This document shows, in pieces, positions 1 to 10,811 of a stretch of DNA of 64,000 bases. Source of the DNA: Punctularia strigosozonata HHB-11173 SS5. Its lineage: Eukaryota > Basidiomycota > Agaricomycetes > Corticiales > Punctulariaceae. Within the stretch, counting starts at the first letter, position 1. The number at the start of each line of letters is the position of its first letter. Under the pieces are notes generated by a model, which was not told where the DNA came from, searched no databases, and was given only the letters and a program-made list of their open reading frames with translations. A program made the translations under genes and the position numbers. The stretch spans positions 452,255-516,254 of the forward strand of contig NW_006767441.1 in NCBI RefSeq assembly GCF_000264995.1, given 5' to 3'.

Positions 1-1299
1 GACGATTCGTTTGGGTGTTTTCATTCGCGAACTATTTCGTGTTGTCAGCCATGCGCGGTATTGTATGTCCCCCCATTATTTTGATATTTACAATGTACGT
101 CTCAGCTTCATTGCCTCACGCGTTGTACCCTTCACCCAACAGAGGCTTTACAATGCGTACGAGCCCAGAGCGGTGACCATAATGGAGCATCTATATGATA
201 CTCTTTGGTGTTGGAGGCAGACCACCGGGTCTAAGTATCCACACATGGACGGCATCGCAGAATCGTCTGAATGACTTGTTCAAGCTCAGATCTCATTACC
301 CATAGTTCATCATCGATCCAGGACTATATATAATGCGACTTGTCCCTCCTCGGGCGCCTCTACAATGATCGTAGCCACTGGGAGCATTCAGCTGCGAGCG
401 TACCACCGGGGCCGAAATTACCGATGTCAAGGCGGCCGCAGCGTCAGACCGGAGCAGATGGGGAACAATGTCCTTGGTACTTAACACACGGCGGGCGCAT
501 CAGGTGTGCAGCGACTGTCATCAAGAAAAGGCACATGGGCGAGCGCGTGCAAGATCCGAAGCAACAAGAAAGGGAGCACATGATGCCGCTGGCGCATCCA
601 TCAGAGGCGCATCTAACGGCGCCGTCGGGTAGGTCGGGCCCGCGGAAATATACGCACGCACGAATCCACGCATCACGCACGACAATGCGGAGTAGAACAG
701 AGGCCTAATGAGCACAGTTGCGATTGAGCCGATACATGCGTACAGAGCAGAGGGTTGCCGGAGAGGCGGGTGCGGGGCTAGCTACAACACGAGTGTCCCC
801 CTAGTGTCCATGGCGATACAGTTATAATGCCGTCTGAAGCTGGCTAGCAGCAGCGAATGCGAATCTGAAGGGCAGCGCGCGTCTTGAAGGACGCGGGACT
901 AGCCGCGTCGCGCGCTGCAGTGCGAGGGAGGACCGGTCGAGCCAGCGTCGTTCTCGTGAGCGTGATGTCGGTGCGGGGACGAGGGCGATTTGAGAGCGAG
1001 CTGAGGGCGACCTTCCGTCGGAGCCAAAGGGCTAGGCGGGATAAATAACGATGCCAATAACATGGGACTAAATGGGCCCAGGACACACTGCAACGAGGGA
1101 GGATCAGATTTCACGCTTGTCTCGAGCAGGAAGCGTCACTTACTATGATAGCGAATAAATATACTATGGTGTGGAACGAATGGATAGGTTAAGAAACCTG
1201 TTGGGCCTGTCATGAGGGACAGGAATCCGGTGCTAGACGTGGCAGGGGTCGGCGAAAGGCGTGATGGTCATGACAGGTGGACGTGAAGAGCACCGAGCA
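1..1299. other. Intergenic stretch with no supported gene
   Basis: I read both strands and found only short open frames with biased composition, no recognisable domain, and no exon chain with matching splice sites. It may hold the 3' flank of the SH3 gene at 1300 and the end of a gene lying left of the window. No tRNA, repeat or transposon signature was seen. Confidence 0.5.
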
Positions 1300-2416
1300 T
1301 CACTTTTGCCGGCCCTTGAAGGAGAATGCCCTCTGCTTTGGTTGTGCGGGTTGCCGCTCCGCCAGACAGAAGCGGGGGACGACGCCCTTGGCAGCGCCTC
1401 CTCGGCTAACCAAGCACCAGCCGTCCTCGTATTCCTCCAAGAGACGGAGGCTCTCCCCCAACTCGATAGCGAGTTCGTCATCGAGAGAGGGGACGAAGAC
1501 CTGGATCACCGTCATCGTGCGAGGTAATCGTTTAACGTCCGCCGAGGATCCGGCGCTGATACGCGTGATGAACTTGGTCTTTTGAGGAGAGGGCGAGCCG
1601 GGCGCGAACGACGTCGAGCGTTGCGGGCTGGCCACTGGCGCGGGGATGGAGTCGTCATCAGGGATGAACTTGAGCTTGAGGGAGGCGGGCGGCGTCGGCG
1701 GCGGCGGAGAAGGCAGTCTAGCTTGAGGAGGGGGAGGGGGAGGAGGCAGCGCGCGGGAGGCGGTAGTGTGGTCGTCGGAGCTGGCGTACGACGGCGGCGG
1801 TGACGGTTCGCCCGCTCGTGAGACGCCCATGGGCATGTCCTTCTTTTCCAGCATCATGCGGGTCTTTGACATCGGGCGCACGGCGGGTTCAGGGACTTTA
1901 ACAGCAGCTCCTGACGGGCGCGTCCAAGGCTTGATCTGGGGAACCCAGGCGGCGCCGGTGCTAGGCGACGGCGGGGGAGGAGGGACGAGCACGACCTGCC
2001 GCGGTGCGTGCAGGCCGGATTCGACGTCCGAGTAGTCGAACAGCGACGCCTTGCCGCTGCTATTCCTCTTCTCATCAACGGTTCCGGTCGCCTTGGCTTG
2101 ACGCCTCTTCATCCAAGATCTAATTTTCCACGCGGCGATGGCTAAAAATGCGGGCGTGAGCGCTTGACACTCCCAAACGACGAGGATCGTACTCACCCAA
2201 GACGATGAGGCCGAGAACGGTGAGCACGCCGGCTAATGCCTTGACTTTCACGGGCAGATTCGCGTTCACGACGGAGGTGGATGCGGTGGCATCCCTGGCG
2301 GACACGACAATTGACGGGTTGTAAGAAGGCGAAGCGCCTGCTTGAGGCGAGCGTCGCTCGAATAAACGAGCGAGCCCGCGCCCGTGCAAATGAGGACGCG
2401 CAACGAAAGCAGCCAT
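1300..2416 (-). CDS. Fus1-like single-pass membrane protein with C-terminal SH3 domain
   Basis: Two exons, about 2197..2416 and 1300..2141, flank a 55-nt intron (GTGAGT...TTTTAG). The splice restores one continuous membrane helix (ALAGVLTVLGLIVLAIAAW) followed by a basic stop-transfer stretch (KIRSWMKRRQ). The short N-terminal part would be extracytoplasmic. The cytoplasmic part is proline-rich (PPPPPP runs) and ends in an SH3 domain with the usual signature: a VFVPSLDDELAIELGE core, then EYEDGWCLVSR and a KGVVPRFCL end. This architecture, one helix plus a terminal SH3, resembles yeast Fus1, a cell-fusion and polarity scaffold. That role is inferred from architecture only. The start ATG at 2416 (MAAFVARPHLHG) was chosen as the first clear ATG; an in-frame start farther upstream, at up to 2485, is possible. 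Confidence 0.72.
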
Positions 2417-2818
2417 TCGTGAAGATCGGACGGAGTGCTGGAAAGAAAGAACGGAAGGCTCGCTGACAGAGACCAGGTGGTGCAAGAGCAGAGCCAGAGT
2501 GCCATGCTAGGCAGATTGGACTATATGTACAAACCCGACCCACCCGCATGATGAGAGGCAGGATTGATCTCAGACGGTATGCGCCAGATCTGAGAAGACG
2601 CCCGTCTCGCTGTCCGGCAGGGCGGGTTGGCAAGGAGATGCACCGCTCGAGGTCGCAGGAACGCGTGTTTATTGGCTGCATCTGATCCAACAGGGACTGC
2701 GCGGTGTTCAGCTCTGGCCCAGGATGAGGAGAACGCACCTCCATCAAAATACGTGATCACATCAGATTCCGCGCTCAAGCAGGATCAAGCCTCGCTGGAC
2801 CCATCCGGAAATACTTTC
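2417..2818. other. Intergenic region between SH3 gene and ankyrin-ClpB gene
   Basis: This stretch should contain the promoter and 5' UTR of the SH3 gene and the 3' flank of the next gene, both on the minus strand. Open frames here show no recognisable protein and no repeat was seen. Confidence 0.4.
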
Positions 2819-5291
2819 TCACAGTGCATCCATTAGTCGTACAGCCACATCCCGATACAAACTTCGGGCCCCCTCAGACGGAATGTAACCCGCGCCCGCT
2901 GCCTGTTTGACAATGTGACGCATCGTCTCCGGAGGCAAGGACCGGGCCATGTCGCCCCCAACGTGGAGGGCCGCCTCTCCTGCGATCGCCATCCTCTCTT
3001 CTTCCGTGAAGGGAACAAACGGCAATACGGTGGTGACTCGTGATAGTAAAGATGTCTGAGTAAATATGTAGTATCAGTATCAGATAGGAAGCCGGAGGCA
3101 GTCGATGCTGGATCATGTAACTCACCCCGAGCCGGCCGGAAACTTGCGGTCGAAGAGACGCCATTAGGTCCAAATACTCCTCTCGCGTCATGCTGAACTC
3201 TTGTTCCCGACGCGACGAGTGGTGCTCGAATATCAGTTCCTGACCGATATTCGAAGTGGCGAGCCAGATGACATTTCTGACATCGACGTGGCGCCGTCCG
3301 GCTTCGAAGGCGCAGCGACCTGATCAAACGTTCATCATCGCGTCTTTTTCCAGAGAAAGATCGGGTTTCACCCATTTCCCAAGGCATATGTAGAGCCCAG
3401 AGCGCCTTGTCGTCCTGCGTTTTCTCGATCTCGTCAAGAAGCACGACACAGCGCTTTCCTTCATTCTCGAGAAGGAAGTCTGCAAGCGTATGGTTCGAGG
3501 CCGTCTATGCGATCGTCAATCGGGATTCCGGCGCAAAATCAAGTCACATACGCTATCGGGATCGGTGGAATACGCCTGCCACAAATCCTGCGCATTCCTG
3601 AGCGTGGTCATATTGACCGTGATACTCGGAACTTTGAGCAGTGATCCGACTACAAGGACATGAAGATGCGATGACGGAAAGCACGAAAACCCCGACTTAC
3701 ATTTCTGTGCCAAATACGTCTTGCCGTGTCCGCTAGGTCCTAAGAGAAGTTTCAGCGTGCGAACGCCGCGAATCGTTTCTCCTGACTAACCGCAGAGTAG
3801 GACGACGACTGGCGCCACTGAGAATTGTTGCGAGTGCATGCTCAAAACGCGAAAGAGCTGTTCCAGCGCTCGGTCTTGCCCAATGAGATCATAGCGAACG
3901 CGTGTCAGCGGGCGGAAGAATGATCGGTGTATCAACGCAGAATTGCGGCGGGTGTTCTCATCGCCAGCTTTCTGGACATAGTATCTGAACAGGGGGATAC
4001 AATCAGCTGCATCCATGCGCCAAACGCGGAAGTCCATACCTGGTGGCAGGGTCAAGGCTGTCCAAAATGGAAGATGCTGCGGGCGGAGGGCTCTGTCCAG
4101 AAGATGCGGTGGGATCCGCTGTCCGCTGTTGTTCCGCCTTCGATGGCGGTTCCGCGCCGTACTCGAGGAGGGTTTTGACAATTTCAGTCCTATTTGTCAA
4201 ACTACCCGTAGTCAGGGCGAACTCCAGCGCCGACTGAGGCCCGATTTGATCGTTGGGGCCTACTTCGCCGTTTGCGAGGACTGCGCGGACTGCCTGCGGA
4301 TCGTCGCTGGCGATCGCGAACATGAGGGTTGGACGAGGTGCGACAGAAGCCATGGATAGAGGCCGTGCGGATCGGGGCGAGTTTAGGAAGCGAGACATAG
4401 GGGACGAGGCCCGCGTAGCAGGGGCCGTCAAAGGTGCGATAGGCGACAAAGGTCCGTTCGAAGACCGAGAAAGCGCGGAAGAAGGTCGTGTAATGGGCGC
4501 AGTTGGAGGTGCCGTAGACAGCCGCTTAGGCAGGAGCTCCCGAATAGCGGTGTTGGTCACGATCACGGAAGCGGGTCTTGACGACGAGGGAGAAGAATGA
4601 ATCGCATGCGATAGCGCAGAGGATGGTCGGGTGATCGGAGCGGTCATGGGTGAGCTAGACAGCCGCTTGCGAACCGTCTCGTCAAATGCTGTCTCTAACT
4701 CTCCCTCTTCCTCGCCCTCGTCATCATCATCTCCATGCCTAGTGGAAATTGATAATCGACTATGCGACCGGAGGACGTCGGCGGTGTGGGGTCGTGACAA
4801 CGAACTGGGGCGATTATGGCGAGCTGGAAGTAATCGCCAAGAAGCCGGGCGGACAAGAGGCGCAGAGCGGGACGAAGAGGCGGAATGCAAGGATGTAGCG
4901 TCCCGATAACCGGGAGGTGAATCGGACGGATGGTGGTGCTCATCATCGACGGGCGGTCGATCTGATGGTGATAGCAAGGGAGAAGCATCATGCTGGGAAA
5001 CGAGGGTATTCCGGATATGCGAGGGTATCAACGACAGCCGATGAGATGAAAGCTGTCATATCTAAGATCAGCATAATGTACGGAGGCTTGACTTTGGCAA
5101 ACCTACCAAAGGATTGTCCGAAATAGATTCGTTAAGGCTCGTAGCAACACTAGGAATTGATGAAATGGAATCCGAAGCTGCCAGATTCGCGACTAAGACC
5201 CCGCAGATTGACGTTGAGTTCCTTACTCACCATTGTGATGTGACGTAGCAGAAGAGGATGTGACATTGGAGAGCGAGAATGCAGAAGACAT
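2819..5291 (-). CDS. Ankyrin-repeat ClpB/Skd3-like AAA+ ATPase
   Basis: Read as about nine exons with short introns; the first ones are 5231..5291, 5107..5192, 4040..5052, 3791..3984 and 3701..3739. The N-terminal third is Ser/Pro-rich and disordered. It is followed by ankyrin-like repeats (LMFAIASDDPQAVRAVLA, then ALEFALTTGSLTNRTEIVKT). A single ClpB-type AAA+ module comes next: RYDLIGQDRALEQL, Walker A GPSGHGKT formed across an intron, Walker B VVLLDEIEKTQ, sensor NVIWLATSNIG. It ends with the ClpB small domain (LLSRVTTVLPFVPFTEEER). One AAA+ ring plus ankyrin repeats is the layout of animal mitochondrial CLPB/Skd3, a disaggregase. Substrate and location in this fungus are unknown. No mitochondrial presequence is seen. 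The start MSSAFSLSNV is my choice; the frame is also open upstream into the CCCH gene, so a fused product cannot be excluded. Confidence 0.78.
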
Positions 5292-8256
5292 GGGGCTGAG
5301 AATGCGAGACTGCGAAATGATCAGTGTCTGCCGCAGCTCGACCAAAGAGAATAACGACACCGACTAGTCTGAGTGGCTTGAGTTGACTGAGCCGTGACGC
5401 TGGCGCTGAATATGGAATTTCCGCATTATGAATGGAAGCTAGGGATTCTCGACGAGACGAAGTCGGGGTAGAGAAAGCTAACACGCTGCGAGGCGTAGGT
5501 AGATCGGTGATGACAGGGGCTGGCAGATGTTTCGGTGCCTTACCGGCCGTCTGATGCGGCGAGTGGAAAACGGGAGGCACTCCGGTGGCGTCGCCGGGCG
5601 ATAATTTGTTTGAAGCAGATGCACCCGACACCTCTGGCTGAGGCGAGTTCAGCGATACGGTATTAGATGACAGCGGCGAGATTGGTGCGGAGGGCGGGGA
5701 GAACACCGGCGCTCTTGCAGAGGACGATCCTTCCCCAAAGACCGATGCGAAGGCAGAAGCAGCGTCTCTCTGGACGGGAGGAGAGAAACGATATGGTTTT
5801 GGTGGCGTGGAGGACAACACGGCAGCGAATGATAGAGACTTCTGGTCTTCATCCTCCTCGACGAGAGACGGTTCATCTTCGTCGGAACCTGCATCAGACC
5901 CAGACTCGGAATAATAGTCGTAAAGCGAGTGGATGGTGTCGTCCGCGTCCAGGGAATCTGCTTCGGCAGCATGCGGAAGACGAAGCGTTTCTTCATCGGT
6001 ACACGGAGGGGCATACACCGTGTCATCTTCGAAGACAGATACCAAGTTGGTACTTTCGGCGTCAGGAGGACTCGTCTCCGGGGCATCCTCTACGTTGTGG
6101 GCCTCCGGCTCAAGCCTATCGGTGTTCGACGTCAATTCGGGATGCGCAGCAGCGTATGGCGAATGGGTGTCCGGCGTTTCCTCGTCGAAGTCATCATCCG
6201 GTAGCTCGGGCGTATCCGACACTACCGCAAAGCTGGGACAGTCAGCAACACGCGAAGCGCGAATTGTTCCGGGCGTTTCTTCTGCGTGTGAGTCTTCTGC
6301 TGTTGATTCACTAGTTGGGTAAGTGACGACGTTCTCTCCTGTCAGTACTTCCAGTGCCGATGTCGAAGATACTGGCATCCTGTCTTCGCTACGCGGCCCG
6401 CCCATGCTGTCTTGTTCTGAGACAGGGACTGGCACAACTTGGCGGTCCTCGGTCGAGTTTGTCAGTCCGGCGGATGTTGAAGAAATTGGCGTTCGGTGTT
6501 CGCAACGAGCACCACAGCCCGCTGGGTCATCTGAATGGTCTTGATCTGAGATAGGGGTAAGCACGACTTCATCGTTGTCGTTGATGTCCACAGGCGTTGA
6601 TGCTGACGGTGGGCTTTCACCGGCAACTGCAGCGTCAATAACCAACTGGCCAACCGAACCGACGGAGTTCACAGCGTCGACAATGATTTTCGATGCGGGC
6701 TCGGGCACCTTGTTACTCGTAGCTTGCTCGATTGGGATGTGTGGTCGAAATGATGGTACCGCTGGCATATCATCCAGTACAAGGGCTAGCCCCGAGAAAG
6801 AATCCGTCGCAGAGGACGTGAATGCTTCTGCCTCGTCATCATCATACACGGCGACGAAGGAGAAATCTTCGGCATCGTCCTCGTTCTCGCCATGCGCCGG
6901 TGGCGGCGCGATATCACCAGTCCCTTCCGGTTTCGATGAATCAAGCTTCCTGAGGGAGTAGGAACCGTGCTTGTCAAGGTCCTGCTGTTCATCCCAAGAA
7001 GGGGGCACAGCCGCGTCGTTTTGGCCAAGAATCATCGCCGGGGACTGCGTCCCGGAACCGAGGGAGTAAGCAGGAATGGCATCATCAACGACGTATGAAA
7101 CCTCCCCCGCGCGCAAATGATCATGATCATCGAGGTGGGCTAGGGTGTCGTGGTCCCTTGCGTCCGCGTCTTCTGTAAGCGCTGACGAAGGTGGATTAGG
7201 CACTTCAGAGACATCATCGAACGGAGACGACTGCTCTTCTAACGGAGATGCAGCATCGTCGTCATGGTCTAGGACGTAGGAGGGATACTGCGGCCCCTCA
7301 TCGTGACGGGTAGTTCCAGACCCCTCGCTCGGCCGCGACATTGCCGTCGGGGAATCGAGGTCGTCGAGTGAGCCGTGACCTGGCAGATCACCAACCCGGG
7401 TGGTCTCCTCGCCGTCGTCTCCTGTGCCGGCGTCCGAGCGTCGCGGGGAATTATGGTATGCAAGCATAGAGCGGCCTGGCGCCTGCAGGGCCGTCAAAGT
7501 GGGAGATACAGGAAAGACGCCGAGCGTCGGTGACATCAAGGGCGCCGTCATGGCGCGTCCGAAGGGCGATCCAAAGGGTGAAGATAGAAGATCCCAGGTA
7601 GATGGAGGGCGCGAGCTGCGCGGTGGTGATAATGGCATGAGCCGAGGAGAGGGAGCGTACCCCGAGTCCTGGAACTCGTCTGAGTCCTTGATGAAGGAGA
7701 GGTCCGACCCTGTGTCGGAATGCAGAGGGAAGGGAACAGGAAGGGAAGGTGACATATGAACGGATGACAAAGCATCAACGCTTGAGTTGGACGCGACGGA
7801 TTCTACCTCGTCTCGGGCGTCTGAAGTATGCTGCTCTGCTGTGAGGGAGTTGTCGGAGGCAGTGATCGGGGAGGAAGATCCCCGCTCCTCTTCGCTATAC
7901 TCATCTTCATCGTCAGAAGATATGACGCCCTTTAACGCGTCCAGCAGGTCGTTCATGCGTGGTGTACGCGTCGGAGAGCGCACGGAGCGCGGCGACTGGA
8001 TCCTAACCACAGGGCCATCTGGGGTCGGGCAACCGGAGGGTGGGGTGCCTCTGAGGAGAGTCGCAGACGTGTCCGTAAGGGGTGCTTTGATTTTCACGTC
8101 ATGCAGGAAGTTGCAGCCCTTCTCTCCGAAAAGGCATCGACCCTGGGAGTAGAATGGGCAAGGACGGGCTTGGTACTATCTATCAGTGCATTGCGTACAA
8201 GGCTGTCGGAAGTTGAGCGTACCGCGTTGTTTCCATGGTGGGTCTGGCACGGTCAT
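5227..8256 (-). CDS. Large disordered protein with N-terminal CCCH zinc finger
   Basis: Exon 1 encodes MTVPDPPWKQR. A 54-nt intron (GTACGC...CCAAG, branch CACTGA) joins it to ARPCPFYSQGRC, giving one CCCH finger with spacing C-x7-C-x6-C-x3-H (ending GCNFLH). The x6 is one longer than usual. The remaining roughly 950 residues are almost entirely low complexity, acidic and Ser/Pro-rich, with a short conserved-looking block (RMNDLLDALKGVISSDDEDE) near the start and SRLSQLKPLRL near the end. CCCH fingers of this kind usually bind RNA; no further function can be inferred. The start at 8256 makes it divergent from the glutaredoxin-like gene, with 158 bp between the ATGs. The C-terminus is uncertain. 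Unspliced reading stops at 5227, but a 55-nt intron (CTA|GTCGGT...TTTCGCAG) would run in frame into the ankyrin-ClpB gene. Confidence 0.7.
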
Positions 8257-8414
8257 AGCCGTAGCGACATCTGTGCCAGCAGTGGGCGACGGAAGTTTAG
8301 CGAGGGATTGTGTGCAAGCCCTGGGTCAACCGCCGAACGGTCCGTAGGAACCCTAGTCTGGGGTTGGCTGCGTGCATTTGCGTCAACCGCGACCCGCGAC
8401 GCGGTGAGTCGACC
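8257..8414. promoter_or_regulatory. Divergent promoter between CCCH gene and glutaredoxin-like gene
   Basis: The two inferred start codons face away from each other with 158 bp between them, so both 5' UTRs and promoters must lie here. The stretch is GC-rich near the plus-strand start (GACGCGG at about 8398..8404). No TATA box was recognised. Confidence 0.4.
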
Positions 8415-8824
8415 ATGGCCGCTGCTCGTCTCGCCCGCCTTCCTCGATTCACGCTCTACTCCGGCCCAAACTGCTCGCTCTGTGACGTTGCCAAAATCGA
8501 ACTTGCCAAGGTTCGACAGCAGGTTGGTTGACCTGTGCTGTCTCGTTATTCCCCTGCACCGCTCACCGCGTACCTTCGCATCAGCGCCCGTTCAACCTCG
8601 AGGTTGTGAACATTCAGGACCCTGGTCAGGAACGCTGGAAGAAGAAATATGTGTGGTGGATTCCTGCGCTACATCTCGAGGGGAAGGAGGTCGCCAAGGG
8701 ACGATGGGATGCACAGGCGGTGAATCAGGCACTCGACAGTTGGACACCCTCGGAAGCTCAGTCTACGTCCGCATCAAGCCCGTCCTGCGCGACGAAGGCG
8801 GACAAGGACTCGAGCTCGGACTAA
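8415..8824 (+). CDS. Glutaredoxin-like (DUF836 type) thioredoxin-fold protein
   Basis: Two exons, 8415..8522 and 8585..8824, with a 62-nt intron (GTTGGT...TCAG, phase 0). The protein begins MAAARLARLPRFTLYSG and carries PNCSLCDVAK, the CxxC redox motif after the first strand. It continues with FNLEVVNIQDPGQERW and YVWWIPALHLEGKEV, matching the small glutaredoxin-like family represented by yeast YDR286C and human C5orf63. The basic, arginine-containing N-terminus could be a short mitochondrial signal, but this is weak. It is about 115 residues with a Ser/Thr-rich tail. The next gene's open frame overlaps this tail in another frame, so the boundary between the two genes needs transcript data. 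Confidence 0.82.
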
Positions 8825-9991
8825 GCTCGTGCTTTATCGACACAGAACCGAGTCAAGGCCACGAAGTCACAGATGTACTCTACATCCCACAATCCATCAC
8901 GCTCGGCGAAACAGACTCTACCCCTTCCCACCAGCTGGAAGCTGGTGTCGGCGCAAGACGCTGCTTCAACTGCGGAAAGCCCGAACATACTCTTGCTTCG
9001 TGTCTGGTTCCCCGCAATGATGCCTTGATTTCACTTTCTCGACAACTGTTCGACTTCTTTCGTGCCCGCGAACGCGGCGCGTCCGACGGGCCTTCGGACC
9101 TGCACGATCTGCAAGCGAGGTTAGACTGGCAGATGCGGAGATTAGATTGGCTTGAACGATTCTGCCCGGGCCACGTCCGCGGGCACGATTTACGGGATGC
9201 ACTAGGCTTGGATCCACACGAACGCGGGGCTGATGAACACGGTCCTGTAGACTCGAGCTCGGACGATGCGTATGCCATGCCGTGGTTGAGCAATATGGCG
9301 ATCTGGGGCTATCCGAAGGGCTGGGCTTCCGCTACTGACCCGCGGGAGACGGTTCGCCGTAGGATTCTCGAGGAAAGTGTGGATGACGGTGTGGACGATG
9401 AAGATGAAGATGGAGTATATCTGTGGGTCTTCGGTGAAGACGAAGCCGAACGTGTACTACTTCATAACGTCACCACGATCGACGAAGAGAAGGAATGTCC
9501 CGTATCGGAGTTCGCATCCTCGCAGGACTCCGTGTTGCCAGGTTCCTCCAAGTTTGACGCAGAGCCCCGAAGATGGGCACAATACCCCAACACCTGGTTT
9601 TCGTCCGATCTTTTTACCTATCTACTCCGGGTCTGCCCTCCCTCCTGTTCCGGAGGAGAGTCCTGTCCCCAGGCCACATGACGGTTGGCGCTTCCCTGGC
9701 ATGCTGAGCCTGCACGAGATGCTAGTGTGGAGTCGGCCATTCGACAATGTTACAGGCGAGCTGACCGCAGAATGGAGAGCTCAGCACTTGCCGCCTCCGC
9801 CGGCCGAACCCCCGCCTCCGCTACCCCCGCCTCCCTCATTGCCACTTCTCCCGCCGTTCTCACCCCCACATCCACCTCCTTGTGAGGCACTTGCGCCTCA
9901 CGGACCTTGTGGTTCTGCATTACCAAGCCGTTCAGGACCGAGCAGCCACGTCGAGGAAGACTCGGATATGGATGTGTCAGACGATGACTGA
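8704..9991 (+). CDS. ZCCHC8-like zinc-knuckle/PSP-domain protein, apparent frameshift
   Basis: The core has one CCHC knuckle (RRCFNCGKPEHTLASC) followed by a PSP-type proline-rich domain (FCPGHVRGHDLRDAL, then MPWLSNMAIWGYPKGW). This pairing is typical of ZCCHC8, the scaffold of the nuclear exosome targeting complex. A fungal role in nuclear RNA surveillance is inferred. The C-terminal part (GWRFPGMLSLHEMLVW, poly-Pro, acidic end DMDVSDDD) lies in a different frame from the PSP domain. The frames meet at a run of five T at 9611..9615; one T fewer would give a family-like FSSDLLPIYSGSALPP. No good splice pair explains the shift, so it is either a real single-base insertion or an assembly error. 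The only in-frame upstream ATG is at 8704, inside the previous gene, so the true start is uncertain. Confidence 0.68.
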
Positions 9992-10274
9992 AGTACTTAT
10001 AGGCGCAAATCACGATTTGCATGTATCCTAGACGCGAACTTTGCTTATCGTTACAAAGGGAAGGATCGGTTCGTCGCCAAAACCACCTGAGTAGGGATTG
10101 ATAAAAACCCAGCTGCACATTGGCTAGATGATTGATGCATGCCTGGTGCGCAACTCCTCAAACTTAGGATGATGCTTGCGTGTGTCTCGCAGAGCTTTCA
10201 CACACGTCGCAGAGGTCATAGTCTAGATTTGACCCAACCTAACCTGCTGCAAGTCTTGGGATTTATGACCCTCT

Positions 10275-10753
10275 TTAGCTTTCTGGGCCGCTGCTGCCCG
10301 GGATGAGCTATGAGCGCTTGTCAGCTTATTTGGTAGCTTGGGTATTTCTGGGCTTCGCACCATGCAGATGTTGTTGCCATTCAGGAGGGTTTGCGCAAGC
10401 TGTGTCTTCTTCTTCCCTTCGGGAGTTGTTTCGCTGGAGCGGTTGTGAGATTGTGGGCATCATCGGTTTTGAAAGAACACCGGTGCTCACAACTCGGTAA
10501 CATCATCGAGGACCATATCTATAGCAAGCTCAGGCATCTTGACTACATTATAGACAGCGACACGCAACGCACTGACGAAGTCGTCGAAACCGAGAAGGGT
10601 ACCGGTGAATTCGCGATCATTCTTCATGATCACCCAGATACGCGAGCCGATGCATCGGTCAATCAGTTCTATCGGTTTGGACAAACTCAGAGAGACAGTA
10701 CGGCGACGCGCGAACAAGAATTTCGTACCAAGAGGGAGGATCTGGGACGCCAT
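10275..10753 (-). CDS. LSM5: U6 snRNA-associated Sm-like protein LSm5
   Basis: I resolved five exons. They encode MASQILPL, then [18 protein letters not shown] with [14 protein letters not shown], then NMVLDDVTE, then [18 protein letters not shown] with NGNNICM, and finally [10 protein letters not shown] before a TAA at 10275. Sm1 ([21 protein letters not shown]) and Sm2 (NGNNICMLIPG) motifs are both intact and the length (about 85-90 residues) fits the family. LSm5 is part of the Lsm2-8 ring on U6 snRNA in the nucleus and of the Lsm1-7 ring in mRNA decay. Four introns in such a small gene is characteristic of Agaricomycetes. It shares a 58-bp head-to-head promoter with the mitochondrial S16 gene. 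Confidence 0.95.
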
Positions 10754-10811
10754 GGAGAGACGCGGTCTGGCGCGGTTCGCGCGCGCTTCACCTTCTGCCT
10801 TCGCCACCACC
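10754..10811. promoter_or_regulatory. 58-bp bidirectional promoter of LSM5 and mitochondrial S16
   Basis: Only 58 bp separate the start codons of LSM5 (minus) and bS16m (plus). It is GC-rich with CGCG-containing stretches (GGCGCGG, TTCGCGCGCG) and a pyrimidine-rich run before the plus-strand ATG. No TATA box is visible. Transcription may start inside the opposite gene or use very short leaders. Confidence 0.6.

Noticed and set aside
11-708. Open frames of 87 and 122 codons at the left edge
   Set aside because: Composition is unlike the window's proteins, there is no domain, and overlapping frames on the other strand are equally long.
1582-2078. Arg-rich and Pro-rich frames opposite the SH3 gene
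   Set aside because: They mirror the low-complexity proline codons of the SH3 protein and show no independent signal.
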